A stretch of 64,000 bases of DNA. Source: Vigna angularis. Lineage: Eukaryota > Streptophyta > Magnoliopsida > Fabales > Fabaceae. The stretch covers positions 28,849,960 through 28,913,959 of the forward strand of contig NC_068979.1 in NCBI RefSeq assembly GCF_016808095.1, written 5' to 3'. The notes below the pieces were generated by a model. The model saw only the letters and a program-made list of their open reading frames with translations, was not told the origin of the DNA and did not search any database. The position numbers and the translations under genes were made by a program. This document shows positions 48,695 through 59,599 of this stretch, one piece after another; the stretch's first letter is position 1; every line of letters starts with the position of its first letter.

Positions 48695-49416
48695 TACATA
48701 TATGAAGCAAGTTTTATACTTACTACGGATTTATATTAAATTCGTTGTTGATTTACTGTAGAAAAAAAAAACTGTTACGTACTTACATTGCAAAAGCTTT
48801 TTACACTATCTTCCAATTACATACATGGAAGTAGTGAGTTTGCTGATTTTACGATAAGCATTTTAAAAGTGATACTTACAATAATTTCTAGTTCACAGTG
48901 CATATAATAATGCTCCCTTTCTCTCAAAATGATTGTAATCTAAGGTTTCTCTTCCTGGAATTAAGAAAAACAGAAAGTATCACTTAAACCATTATTTTTA
49001 AAAATAACTTCGCCAAGATAGTGATATATAACCGGTAGTGTAATTTATTTGAGAACAAATTAATAATAATATTGATACTGATATCAATGATAACAAAATA
49101 ACTCCCTGACCGCTTCAGAATTTGGTGATTCTGGTTTTGGGGCAGTCCCAGATTCATCATCCATCAACCCATGTACTCTAAACACCCGACGAGAAAGCGA
49201 CGGTGCTGCCACTATTGCACAAAATCTTGACCTGAAAGAAAAATGTTAGGGTTCAATCTGAAAAGAAAGAAAAGGGGGTTTTGAATGGAAAACTAACCTA
49301 GGGAGGCTAATAGAAGGATTGAAGCAGATAGAGCGAACATAGCGAACATGTTTAGGGGTTTTATGGTAGAGAGGAGGAACAAACACAGTTCCACTGTACA
49401 GTGCGCTTGCCGCCAT
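43873..49416 (-). CDS. DNL-type zinc finger protein, chloroplast Hsp70 escort-like (HEP2/Zim17 family)
   Basis: Four exons on the minus strand: 49416-49298, 49231-49111, 48057-47929 and 43980-43873. All joints are GT-AG and in frame, giving 158 residues. Residues 1-80 are a basic, Ser-rich, transit-like region followed by an acidic linker. The DNL finger begins LNLPRRSLLVQFTC, with Cys 99 and 102 (CCEC), then GERTKRL, AYERGAVFVQ, Cys 124 and 127 (CAGC), HKLVDNLGLI and a DFRE-type tail. Family proteins bind organelle Hsp70 and keep it soluble; the plant HEP2 type acts in chloroplasts. Exon 4 lies 3.9 kb from exon 3 because intron 3 holds several retroelement relics, and it survives only in the right copy of a local duplication. 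A Pack-MULE lies 83 bp before the ATG. Confidence 0.88.
44016..45145. other. First part of HEP2-like intron 3, unrecognised
   Basis: It contains one short frame (44309-44542, +) in less AT-rich sequence. It matches no family I recognise, so no gene is called. Confidence 0.4.
45146..45515 (+). mobile_element. Copia relic: short LTR, primer site and RT fragment
   Basis: An LTR-like 121 bp (45146-45266) runs from TGTTAGATG to TTTTAACA and is followed at once by TGGTATCTAGAGC, a mutated initiator-Met primer site. A fragment of copia reverse transcriptase follows: NPNAKLLTNQGKPLLDLEKC, then KRLVEKLNYLTLTRCDISFA. Everything between primer site and RT is deleted. The RT frame ends where an inverted copia LTR begins near 45510. 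Confidence 0.75.
45510..46500 (-). mobile_element. Copia relic in opposite orientation (3' LTR with polypurine tract)
   Basis: On the minus strand a purine run AAGCTTGAGGGAGAG is followed by TGTTAGATATATTATC (start 45671), an LTR ending near 45510 and sharing AACCCTATGTG with the LTR at 45146. Right of it (45672 to about 46500) is decayed interior with faint copia RNase H character and no intact frame. Confidence 0.6.
46695..46734. repeat. 40-bp perfect direct repeat, left copy
   Basis: It starts GGATTTTGACCAAAGAC and ends CCTAAGCTAACT, identical over 40 bases to 47559-47598. The two copies bracket the gypsy LTR relic. Confidence 0.92.
47112..47560 (+). mobile_element. Gypsy LTR relic
   Basis: It starts TGCCTGGGGCAATAC, has a TATA box in CCTATAAATAGAGG (about 47407) and a GATTATTGACTTAAGCATCG, then CCTTTGCAGGTAC block. 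That block resembles the R-U5 part of the gypsy LTR at 8738-9423. The right edge is not clear and no interior is seen. Confidence 0.6.
47559..47598. repeat. 40-bp perfect direct repeat, right copy
   Basis: Identical to 46695-46734. Confidence 0.92.
48661..48696. repeat. (TTA)n(TA)n microsatellite
   Basis: A TTA run passes into a TA run. It lies in intron 2 of the HEP2-like gene. Confidence 0.9.
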
Positions 49417-49479
49417 TGATAATTAGTTTGTATGAAAAAACTCAGAGTGAGTTTGTGGGAAATAAGAGACGGTACAGTG

Positions 49480-49489
49480 ATTTTATATA
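49480..49489 (-). promoter_or_regulatory. TATA box of the HEP2-like gene
   Basis: The minus strand reads ATATATAAAATC about 65-75 bases before ATG 49416. The Pack-MULE target duplication starts at the next base (49490). Confidence 0.6.
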
Positions 49490-49852
49490 TTTTTTTTCGG
49501 CATAATACCCAATTTTGTCCCCATTTTGGTTCGGAAATCTCAAGTTAGTCCCTTTCTAGAAATGTGAGTGCAATGGATTCTTACTTGTAATTTTTTGAGT
49601 CTAATGAGTCTCTTCCGGAGTTAGTGGGCTGATGATGTGACAGTACTTATTGATTACGTGTCAAAAAATGTGCTTACGTGTGTTGGTTAATTAGGAAATA
49701 AATTAGGGAAGAAAAGATTTTATTCAGAAATTGGGGGAGGATGAGACCTACCGCGCGACGCCAACCCAAGGACTCTTTCCTTCCTCCACCGCCACCCACT
49801 CCAGTCGATTTCCACCGCCGCCAGTACCCCTCCCGCGACTCCGATTGCACAG

Positions 49853-50090
49853 ATTGCTATCTATCCAATGGATCTTGTCAAAACTAGGTTACAGACTTGT
49901 GCTTCTGATGGTGGAAGGGTTCCTAAAATTAGTACTCTTACAAAGGATATATGGGTCCATGAGGGACCTCGGGCTTTCTACAGAGGGCTTGTTCCATCTC
50001 TTCTGGGTATAATTCCCTATGCAGGGATTGATCTAACTGTATATGACACCTTGAAAGATATATCCAAGAGATATATTCTTCATGACAGTG
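49853..50090 (+). pseudogene. Captured mitochondrial carrier exon
   Basis: The frame reads [20 protein letters not shown], then [20 protein letters not shown], then [20 protein letters not shown], ending at a donor (CAGTG/GTATGA). It contains the carrier signature P-x-D-x-x-K (PMDLVK) and one repeat half. The family is mitochondrial carrier, nearest in pattern to the ATP-Mg/phosphate (APC) type. Only one of three carrier repeats is present, so it cannot be a working transporter. The frame is still open, so capture is recent or the piece is under little decay. Confidence 0.88.
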
Positions 50091-50157
50091 GTATGATATT
50101 ACTGCAACCATATTATCTCTTGAACATAATGATTTTATTTTACCAGTTTGTATTTTT

Positions 50158-50384
50158 TTAATTAAAAATCAACAGTTCTAAAAATCAACAGTTTGTATCT
50201 CAGAAAGTGGATTCTGAAAGGCTGATGCTGGGATCGGCGATGGGGGTCCTTTTCTCCTTGCCCGTCAGCTCCCGTTCCTGATACAAGCAAAAGGGTGATC
50301 GAAAAATGAAAAATTTAGAAGAGTGAAGAAATATAGAAAGAGAGAGAGAGAGGGAGAACCTGTTTGGTTTGGGTGAGAGGCCAT
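50158..50384 (-). pseudogene. Second captured gene piece: leader, start codon and intron
   Basis: On the minus strand a pyrimidine-rich leader (50560-50385) leads to ATG 50384 and exon MASHPNQTG (to 50360). An intron with CT-rich sequence ends TTGTATCAG, and exon 2 starts at 50277 (TGADGQGEKDP). The frame runs on into carrier-side sequence and stops near 50158. The layout looks like the 5' end of a real gene, but I do not recognise the family. Confidence 0.5.
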
Positions 50385-50773
50385 TGAGATGGTGGAAGAA
50401 GGAACAGAGGAGAGTGTGGAAGTGAAGGGAGTAAGAGGAAGATGGTTTTGGATTGTTATGATTTCAAGATATTGAGAATCTTAAAGGAAAGGAAGATGGG
50501 TGGAAGGAAAGTGGAGAAACAGACTCAGAAACACGAAACTTTAGAGAAACACACGCATTCGGAGGAAGACAGTTTGGACTTTTGACACGTAATCAATAAG
50601 TACTGTCACATCATCAGCCTACTAACTCCGTTTCTTTCTATTTAACGGAAGGGATTCATTAGACTAAAAAAATTACAAGTAAGGATCCATTGCACTCACA
50701 TTTCTAGAAAGGGACTAACTTGAGATTTCCGAACCAAAGTGGGGACAAAATTGAGTATTATGCCTTTTTTTTC

Positions 50774-53746
50774 TCAGATTTGAACCCTAGTGTTTTCATT
50801 TTGTCTTTTATTTGAAATTTAAAATTCGACTTTACTATTTCTTTAAAAAAATATTAATCTTGAAATTAATTTATATTATAATTAAAATTATTAATTGTAA
50901 ATATAATTATGTGTTTAAAAAACTCGTTATAAATTTTAATTATATAATAGTAAACATTTATATTTTAAATTGAAACTTATTGTTCACATACTTTTAAAGG
51001 GAAATAATATTTTCAAATTAAAAAAAAACGAAATATATAAAAGTATGTTTGTTTTAAATACTATTAAATAAAAACTCCTTGGAAATTGAGAAGTTTGGAA
51101 TTTTATAAAAGAAATTAAAAATAAATAATTGATTCAATACAATAAATATTGATATTTTTTATTTTTTATTTAATAAAAAATAAAAAATTAAGTTTTAATA
51201 CAAACGCTTTAATTATCTTAATTTTATTCTAACTTTGATAATAATCAAAGATAATTGAACATGTTTGATCTTGATTGTTGTTCCACGTGTGATTAGAAAA
51301 CGTTTATATATAATATATGACACATACCAAGGCTTAAACATGTGGCAATTATCTTAATCATTCAAATAAAACTTTTTATTAATATTGTAATTTTTCTTAT
51401 TATATGAAAATAAAATACATCAATATTTATTGAACCAAAATTATTATTTAGTGATGAATCTATTATTTACTTAAAAAATAATATATTCTACGTATTAATA
51501 CTTTCAAAAGTAATAATTATAATATGATTAGCTTAATCTTTAATTTTATGTTGTAGTTTTAAAAAGGAAAAGTTATTTTTAACCTCACATTTATTTCAAT
51601 TTCTTTATGTATACTTTTATTGTTTTAAATTGTAAATTACTATATTAAAAGTACATTTTCAAAAGTATAAATGTTATAATTATAAATTAATTACAAATAA
51701 GATCAATTTTTATGATATAAGTAAGTTTAAATCTCACTTTACACAAGTTTTGTAAGATTAATTAAGTTTAAAGTTCATTTCTTAATATGGTATTAAAGAT
51801 ATAAGTTAAACCCTATTCTAACACGGTTTGTTATTTATTTGGTTTATTGTTTCACTTGTTATCGGACCACTGTTTGATAGGCTCCCCTTCAAGCTAGGTT
51901 GAGCCAAAGCATAAAGATGAGACCATGAAAGTGAGATTAACGCGGAAACAATGGATGAATGGAGATGATGTTCTCGATTTATGAGTGTTTAGTGGGATAA
52001 AGGTGTTTGATAGTTCTCTTGAGAGGTTGAGTCAACTTTAAAGAATAGTGGCTAAAGGAGACCACATGGGATACTCTAGTCTTGATCAAAGTAGACCGAA
52101 ATCCTAAAATGTTATCTTGCACCAAACCCTAAAAATCCTATCTTAGTGAAGGAGAGTTTGACATGTGGCACTCTAACTTTTAGAAAAAAATTTCACTCTA
52201 GAACCATAAGAAAAGTCACTTTAGCAAAAGTTCTTCACTAGAAAAATGACACATGATCACTACCTTTGTAGGAAAACTCTCTACTAAGAGCTTGTCATGT
52301 GGAAAGTCACTTTAGCAAAAGTTCCCCAGTAGGAAAATGGCACATAGCCATCACCTTTGTAAGAAAACTCTCCACTAAGAGCTTGCCATGTGGAAAGTTA
52401 CTTTAGCAAAAGTTTCCAACTAAGAAAATGACATATGATCACTACCTTTGTAAGAACACTCTCCACTAAGAGCTTGCTATATGGTTACCATGACTCGTAT
52501 GGGACACCCTAAGCTAGGGTTATAAAACTAATCACCCAAGATTAGCTTAAGCTAGACTCAAATATTGCTCTATAACTTAAGCAAGATTGTTAAAAAACCC
52601 TTCACTTGGTCCTTAATACAAGACTTATATACTTTTAATCTACTAGAGGTGTTCCATGATGACCTAAGAGAAAGAGCTTTCTTTCACCTTGCATAAATGA
52701 CTTTAATTCTTTTTGAATATGCTTAGACCATGGCTAGGAGGTATGTTATCACTATTATGAAATCACAAAAAAACACTAGAAAGAGGAGTTGATAGTGTTT
52801 TTAAAATTCTTTCACAAAGTAGCATCTAATGGATTGTAAGAGACATATAATTTAAATAAGATTTTTACACGCTAGTTTTTTTGGTATGTATATGGAAAAC
52901 ATTTCAAAAAGCAAAGATACAATAGTGGAGATAATTTTCCATTAGATCACATGCATTGTGTCTTGATTAGACGGATTACTATTAACAACTTTAATATAAT
53001 TTTTTCTTTAATAATTTCTTTTTAATAAATTTATTATATTTTTTCTTATTCCACTAGCCGTTTGAATAGTGTTTTGAAAAAAAAAACAACAATGTAAGAT
53101 AATTTTAAAAAGTATTAGGGATATTTAAAGAAAAAGAAAAAGTAGTAGGAATCAAAAGCAAAATCCAATTAATTATCAAAGATAAAGATGTCTTTCAAGT
53201 ACTTAAAATAAAATGTGGAATACTAGATAGGTTCCATTTCACCTTATGATAACTTTGGTGGGTTCTTGATTACATTGTGGACGATTTCAGTGACACGATG
53301 ATGACAACAATGAAACATTGATATATAACAAAATGATATGCTTCACCGAATGCATTTCTCAAATCTTCATGTAAAATATTTCGGACCAATTGCAAGAGGA
53401 ATAACTCAATTATCCTAAAGCATATTAACCCTAACAATTTTATTGGAGAACATGCTATTTTGCTTTCCCATCTTCTTTAATAGTAAATTATACATAATGT
53501 GGTGGATGAGGGATCTAAAAAGTAGATGACAAAAAAGTGGAACAACACTTTTTCATTAATTTTCTATTTCTTGTTAATGAAAAATTGTGTAATAGAATTG
53601 AGGATGATATCAGGCAAATAAACCAAATGAAATAATCAAGTTGATCAATATTACATCAACTTGAAGGAAGACATAAAATCTTTTCCGTGAAATACTTGTC
53701 TTGAAGCATCCCCTACCCTCGAATAAATCACCCAATGGCTTTATTA
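50774..53746. other. AT-rich intergenic sequence between HEP2-like and PHO1 genes
   Basis: No gene recognised. It contains the 91-bp tandem repeat at 52212-52484. Confidence 0.6.
52212..52484. repeat. 91-bp tandem repeat, three copies
   Basis: Units start AAAGT(C/T)ACTTTAGCAAAAG at 52212, 52303 and 52394, exactly 91 bp apart, and end near CCACTAAGAGCTTG, CATGTGG. They are about 85-90 percent alike by eye. Confidence 0.92.
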
Positions 53747-56700
53747 TTAGTCTTCTTCATCAACTTCATGAAAAGGAAGTGGTACTATCTTCACTGCTCT
53801 AAACTTGCCAGCATTATTTAGATGCTCATTCTCCAATCTGCACCAGAAAAATACTATTTTTATGATGTGTTTTTGTGTAAACTTCACGTGACTGATAGAC
53901 AGTTTGTAATGGTAAAACGAATCTTGAGTTAAACTTAGTCTCACAATGAAAGACAAATGTATAAATTATAAAATATGAGGACTAAAATCTTGTTTTTCAA
54001 AGACAGGGACTAATTTTGACAGAAAATTTGAGAAACCTGGTTCATATCAGACAAAGATTATGCATGTATGTTGTGTTCCATGAGTGAAAATAATTGCACT
54101 TTAACTCATTTACCTGAAGAAATTCCATAGCCCTCGTCTAATTACTTCAAGAGATGCTAAAAATAAGCATGTAACTCGATAATCAACATTTTCAAAACTT
54201 GAATGAAGAACAGTTTGCAACCAAGCAAGCCTCAGAACAAGATTTAACCCCTGCATAAATTGCAAAAGTTTTTCATGGTCAACGTGTGAAAATGGAGGGC
54301 CCATATTTATAAATCTGAAAGGAAATAATAATTTGCTCCTATAATGTGTGGTTTTAGCATCAGGCAAAAATTTAACCTTCTGTTGTTATCTTTTGTCCTT
54401 TTTTGATCTAGATTTGGAATCTCACTTTAATTTTTGTAATGGCCCTATCAGCATTTCTTTTGAGAATATGTTTATTCTCCACTTTGTGACTTTTTATTAT
54501 CATGAACACCAAATAGTATGGTTGATGTGTTCTTTGGTTAGATTACGACAATTAGCATGTTTGTCTAAAATTTTGATGAGTGAAGGTAGGTTTTGGGTGC
54601 CAATTGCATGCAAATGGCCCACACTACAGGCTCCTAGGTGAACAGATAGAGAGGGGCCTGACATGTACCATTGAGAAGTAGTAAATGGCTTTTCTGTGAA
54701 GCATTAATTCATTCCTTAACCATGGATTCTTGGAATTCATTTGAAGCAAACCCCAGTCTTTTACAAAGTCCCAGTACAATTGGTACATAGTTGCTGCACT
54801 TGACATTATCACCAGAACACAGAGCCATACTACACTCCCATCTTTCTCATAAGCCACTTTGGCACCAGCTGCTAACATTGCTGATACATATTTTCCCAGA
54901 TTCACAAGGTGGCTTGTCTGCCCTTCATCAACCCATCTCCTAGTACACTGCAAAACATCAGTTATAGGACACATCAGTTCTACCCTTTTGGATTGGATAC
55001 CATGATATGCTTCAAAGGAAGAAAAACACAAATCTTTTTAAAGTAAATTGCAGTTTCATTCCTTAAGGGCTTTTGAGATTACCATGAACCTTGTTTTTTT
55101 AGTGGTTATTGCAGGATAATGAAAAGGGTAATGTAGGAGTCAAAGAGTGAGCAGTATCATGAGAAACTTTGCTGAACCTTAAGAAGTGTTGATGTAATTT
55201 ACTCAATATTTTGTTTTACCTGCATAGCTCTCCAATAGTAGGGGAGAAATGACACTGCATAAGCTAGATCTCTATAGTGCTTTGTCCTCATGCAGTATCC
55301 ATAGTCCTGAGTTTTATAGCTACCGGTTATATAGTAACATGCCACGTACTCAAGGCTCCTGAGCATTGGTACCTGAAAAATAATGATACAACTGTTGAAT
55401 AAATATTACATTTTCCCCTTAGAGTAAAAAGATATTCATTAATGGTAATGAAAAATCTTCACTACCTGACTACAAAGTTGATCAGCCATGAAAAAATCCA
55501 GCATGACAACCTAAAAAGAAGAGAGAAGCCAAATTGTTTCATTGAACATCTTTTCACTTTTTGGACAATTAGTGCTACTGTGTGTTGTGCCTGATGACAT
55601 GATTCTACAATGATGATAGTGGGAAACACTACCTTGTAAAGGGGTGACAAAATTATGTTTCTTATCACACAAAGGAAGCGGTAACGGCTTGACCGGTATA
55701 TAATGTTGAAGGGGCACACTAGTATTAATAAGAAGCCCTGCAAGTGCACTAACAGTGTTAAATTTTTCAGCTGAGCTTACTAAAGTATTAGGCCAAAAAA
55801 GATGTAAAAGTGAATGTGATATAATACATGATAAACATATTTACCAGAAGAAGAAGTCCGGGAATGTCTTGTACTTTGGCATATGAATACCCTTTTGTCA
55901 GTAGAGTCAAATGAAGAAACGTAACACCAACCACAGTACTCATTGCCATCGTGCAAATTAAGAATATATCTCTATACTTGAGTTCCTTGGTAGGGGCCAG
56001 CTCAAAAATGAAGCTGTAGTTTATACGAGTTTTTCTCCATGCAAGAATGTTGCAACCATAAAGAAAGAAATGTAGGAACACAAGGCTGAACATGCTGCAA
56101 AGACATGACAGAACTTATTGATGTGCAAATACTATGCAAATTTGAATTATATCTTCTGATGTAAGAACCACTTTTACTTACCTAAGCACAGGGTAGACAG
56201 TTTCCATGTAGACAGAATTTTGATGTGGTCTATACAAACCAGTCACATGAGCCATTATAGCATATCCCGCAAGAAGTGCCAAGAAGCATCCAGTAAATAG
56301 TCCTGATTTTGTTTGAAACATAATCTCTAATAAGTTATGTTGGAAGTAAGTAACTTTCTATACAATCTTCATTCTTTAGGGTAAAAAATGTTTGACAATG
56401 TTGTATCTATTCATCCCTTAAATTCACCTACTTTAATTATTAAGAACATGCAACTTTGAATTTGACTCTATTTTCTTGGTTTTAGCTTGCAAGCACGATA
56501 AAAGTAGGTTTTGGTTTGCAAAAACAAGGAAACGATGAAACATATGTTATGGTGCTGGTGTACTGTAATTGCACTAAAGGAACACACATGGGCATAATCT
56601 TGTTAGTGAAACCCACATAGGCAACATTGCCAAAGAACCATTGGGATGCTTCCCTTATATGTTTATATGGGCTTTTTAGGTTTCATCCTTCATAAGGTTA

Positions 56701-59482
56701 TGCATGGTTTAAATATGATATATAGAGTAGCATGGGACCTGTACTTCCCATCCACCAAAGAGTGGACTAGTTACTGCCATTCCTTTTGTGAACCTAGTGC
56801 CTTAAAAGTTTCCATATTGTGCTTTCTTTTGATATCAATGGTCACAAAAGCAAACAAGACTAAAGATTTATACCAAAATGATTGACAAGCAAAAGACACA
56901 AAAACGAAGAGCAAGTAAAAAAGACCAATACTTGGCTGAGAGCAACTCACCAATGAAAAAAGTTACAGCATGTGATTCTTTACGTTGGCTTGGTCTAAGG
57001 TATTTCATGGCCTTTCTTCGGTTATCTTCAGCAAAATTTTTAATGAACAGTTCCTCAACTTCGTCTGCTAACTTCACCACCTGTCATTTCTCAGAGTAAT
57101 AAGCAAACAAAGAAAAGCCAGTTCAAAAAGTTAAAGAAACCCTTGTGCGAGTGACAGACAGCCATATCTAAATTTTATTTTGCATGACTCATGGTCATCT
57201 AGTGGTGCACAAATGAAACATAAAGATTATTGGCCACTTGAGATTGTCGGTGACCATTCAGGTGCAAGCATAACTTATGGGCAAACTCTTGACATGATTT
57301 GATATGGTATCACACATTTTTATCAGTCTATTTGATGGAACACATATATTTTACTAGGAAGCAGTTTTAGTGTGTGCCTGAGATTTACCTTATCTGAGCT
57401 ATTGAAATAAGAACTCTCAACCACTTTGAGATAAATGGGAAGAATTTGTTTTTCTGTGACCTGAAAAACCACAAAGAAATGTTTTGTACTGTTTGTTTGG
57501 TACAACATAGTTGAAACCCCATTTGTGACATCAACTTTGAAGCCTGTAATTCACTTTACCTTATCAAACTTCTTCAGAATCTTTATAAATGCAAGCATGT
57601 TCAAGTTCCTGAAAATTGGACAAAACATAAGATTTTTCATATTAAAGGCTATACATCTGTTAGGTTTATTATACAAACATGCCTGAAAAAGAAATTTTTC
57701 TTTTTTTTTTCTTTACCTGTAAACTTTGAGATATCCTAGGCCTTTGTAGAGCTCAATGAAACCTCCTTTGATCATCTTTTCAGCATGGTGCAAATTAGTT
57801 TTGTTCAGGTGGATGTTTCCACCTTCTGGACCACATTTCCTTGAAGACTGATTAAGCAAATCTTCCCTGAGAAGGTAGCTTATGGCTGAAAAGGTTCTGG
57901 ATGGTGTGGTCAAGGGAATGTTTATCCTCAGATTTTTCCCTTGGCAGTTGATGACACGGCCAGAAAGAGTTCTGAATTTACCATCTTCTCTTTTCATTTG
58001 CAAAGACTTGACAAGTTCTTCTGCACTAGGGGAATCAGAAAATGGAGCTTCAACTCTCTCCAATTCATCTGTGCTTGTTGTGTCCTGTAGTTCTTCTTGC
58101 TGTGGTCTGCTCCTAACAGAGTCCTCCTCTGTTTCCAATGACCAGAGTTTTAGATACACATAATTACTCATCACTTCTCATATCACGTTTCATTCATAAA
58201 ACACTCAAAAAAAATGTTTAACCAGTCATTGTCATGATAATCTTTTTTGTCTGCGTTTCATGCTCATTTAGTTTGGATAATTATAAAAGTTTTTTATAGC
58301 CTACAAGTTTTTCTTTTCCTTCCTTACTTGATTATATAAAGCAACTAAAGAAAAAAAACACTAATTGTTCACAAAGGGTTTCACAAAACTCACATGAACT
58401 GTGTTTATTTATTTATTTCTGTGTAATATCATTTTATATTTCTAAATTTCGCTTTACTTTGGAGAAATTCGTGCACATGTTATTCGTACTGAATAGTAGC
58501 ACAGAAAAATGAATATGTTGTCTTATCATCCAGTGTTGCTAGTTGTTATACGTAAAAGGTGACATGGGTGGATGGGTTTTTTTAAACAAATATTGATTGA
58601 AAACTTAGAAAAATATGAGTTTAACAACAAATAGTTAGCATTTTCCTTAACTATAAAAGTTAGGTGATTGACTTGGGATAAAGATTTCATGTTAATCCAT
58701 ATCAAGGTTTACATGTGTGCTAACATGAAGAAAATACTATCCAATATGCTAGTTGAAAGAAAAGAAAACAATTGCAATGAAATAAACTTGCGAACAAATA
58801 TTCATTCATATGAAGGACATTGAATTATGTAACATGGGAGAAACAAAGTTAGTTGTTTACCATTAGAGAATGTGCATGAGATAGATTGATCTTCCTTGGA
58901 GCCATGGGAAGAGCCTGCTTTGCTCTGCTGCTCCTTGAATGTGGATTTGAGCACAAGGAGGATTTCCATTTGTTTTTTCAAGGAATCTCCTCTATCCATG
59001 AACTCTTTCTCCTTGGTTCTGTAGAACTTGTTGACCTTGTTTAGTTGCTGGTCCAGACATGCAAAAAATTCTTTGGTGGCATCAGTGTCAGAAAACTGAT
59101 CTAGCAGTTCTGTCTCATACATGTCCCCATTAAAAGATGATGAGGCAAGTTTCCTACGGACCTGAAAAAGACCAAAAGAAACATCATGAATTGATAAACC
59201 AAACAAGCACAAAAGTATTGAGAAAAATTTGTTTCTTATATGTGTCTTAAGAGAAAGATGGATTACTTGTATCGGTCCATGCTGTCTATGTTGGTGGCCA
59301 AATGGAGAGTAGTTCCTTAGTGATGAAAATATGTACTTAGGTAGAGAAGTACTACTAGTGTTGGGTGTGTTATTAAAAAGATGGAGTTTTTTGAGGTCCT
59401 TCTTGAGTTGCCAATAATCCACAAAGGCCTCTTTCCATTCTGGAATGAGTTGCCCCTCGAACTGCTTTGAGAACTTCACCAT
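53747..59482 (-). CDS. PHO1-family phosphate exporter (SPX-EXS protein)
   Basis: Fourteen coding exons join in frame on GT-AG sites: 59482-59267, 59161-58861, 58128-57717, 57608-57560, 57460-57389, 57080-56951, 56302-56182, 56094-55845, 55737-55633, 55510-55466, 55372-55220, 54947-54669, 54250-54114 and 53837-53747. Total 786 residues, normal for PHO1 proteins. The N-terminal SPX domain (about 1-345) starts [16 protein letters not shown] and keeps the Lys cluster KILKKFDK (319-326) that binds inositol pyrophosphates in this family. Membrane segments follow from exon 6 on. The C-terminal EXS domain (about 545-770) has [30 protein letters not shown] and RLENEHLNN. Known members move phosphate out of root stelar cells to the xylem or act at Golgi and plasma membrane. 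The EXS text [14 protein letters not shown] suggests the PHO1;H3-H10 side rather than PHO1 itself. Confidence 0.95.
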
Positions 59483-59586
59483 CTTCTTTGTTTGTTGTTT
59501 GAAACCTCAGAAGGAAGAAGTAGAGTGTGTAGCTCTAGATGATGAGTGTTGTCGCCTTGTGAGTGATTAAGGGAAACCCAAAATGA

Positions 59587-59599
59587 CATAATATATGGG
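59587..59599 (-). promoter_or_regulatory. TATA box of the PHO1-family gene
   Basis: The minus strand reads CCCATATATTATG about 105-117 bases before ATG 59482. Confidence 0.5.

Larger units (their letters stand above)
49490..50773. mobile_element. Pack-MULE with long inverted repeats and 9-bp target duplication
   Basis: The element body is 49499-50764. The terminal inverted repeats, 49499-49666 and 50580-50764, start GGCATAATAC(C/T)CAATTTTG and are almost identical apart from a 17-bp indel. The flanking 9-bp repeats are both TTTTTTTTC (49490-49498 and 50765-50773). There is no transposase inside; the body instead holds at least two captured gene pieces. Long TIRs, 9-bp duplications and captured exons define Pack-MULEs. 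Confidence 0.93.

Noticed and set aside
47929..49416. HEP2-like gene as a truncated pseudogene lacking its second CxxC
   Set aside because: The missing last exon was found at 43873-43980 with matching phase and a CAGC motif.
54348..56885. Short frames on the + strand across PHO1-family introns
   Set aside because: They cross exon-intron borders of the well-supported minus-strand gene.
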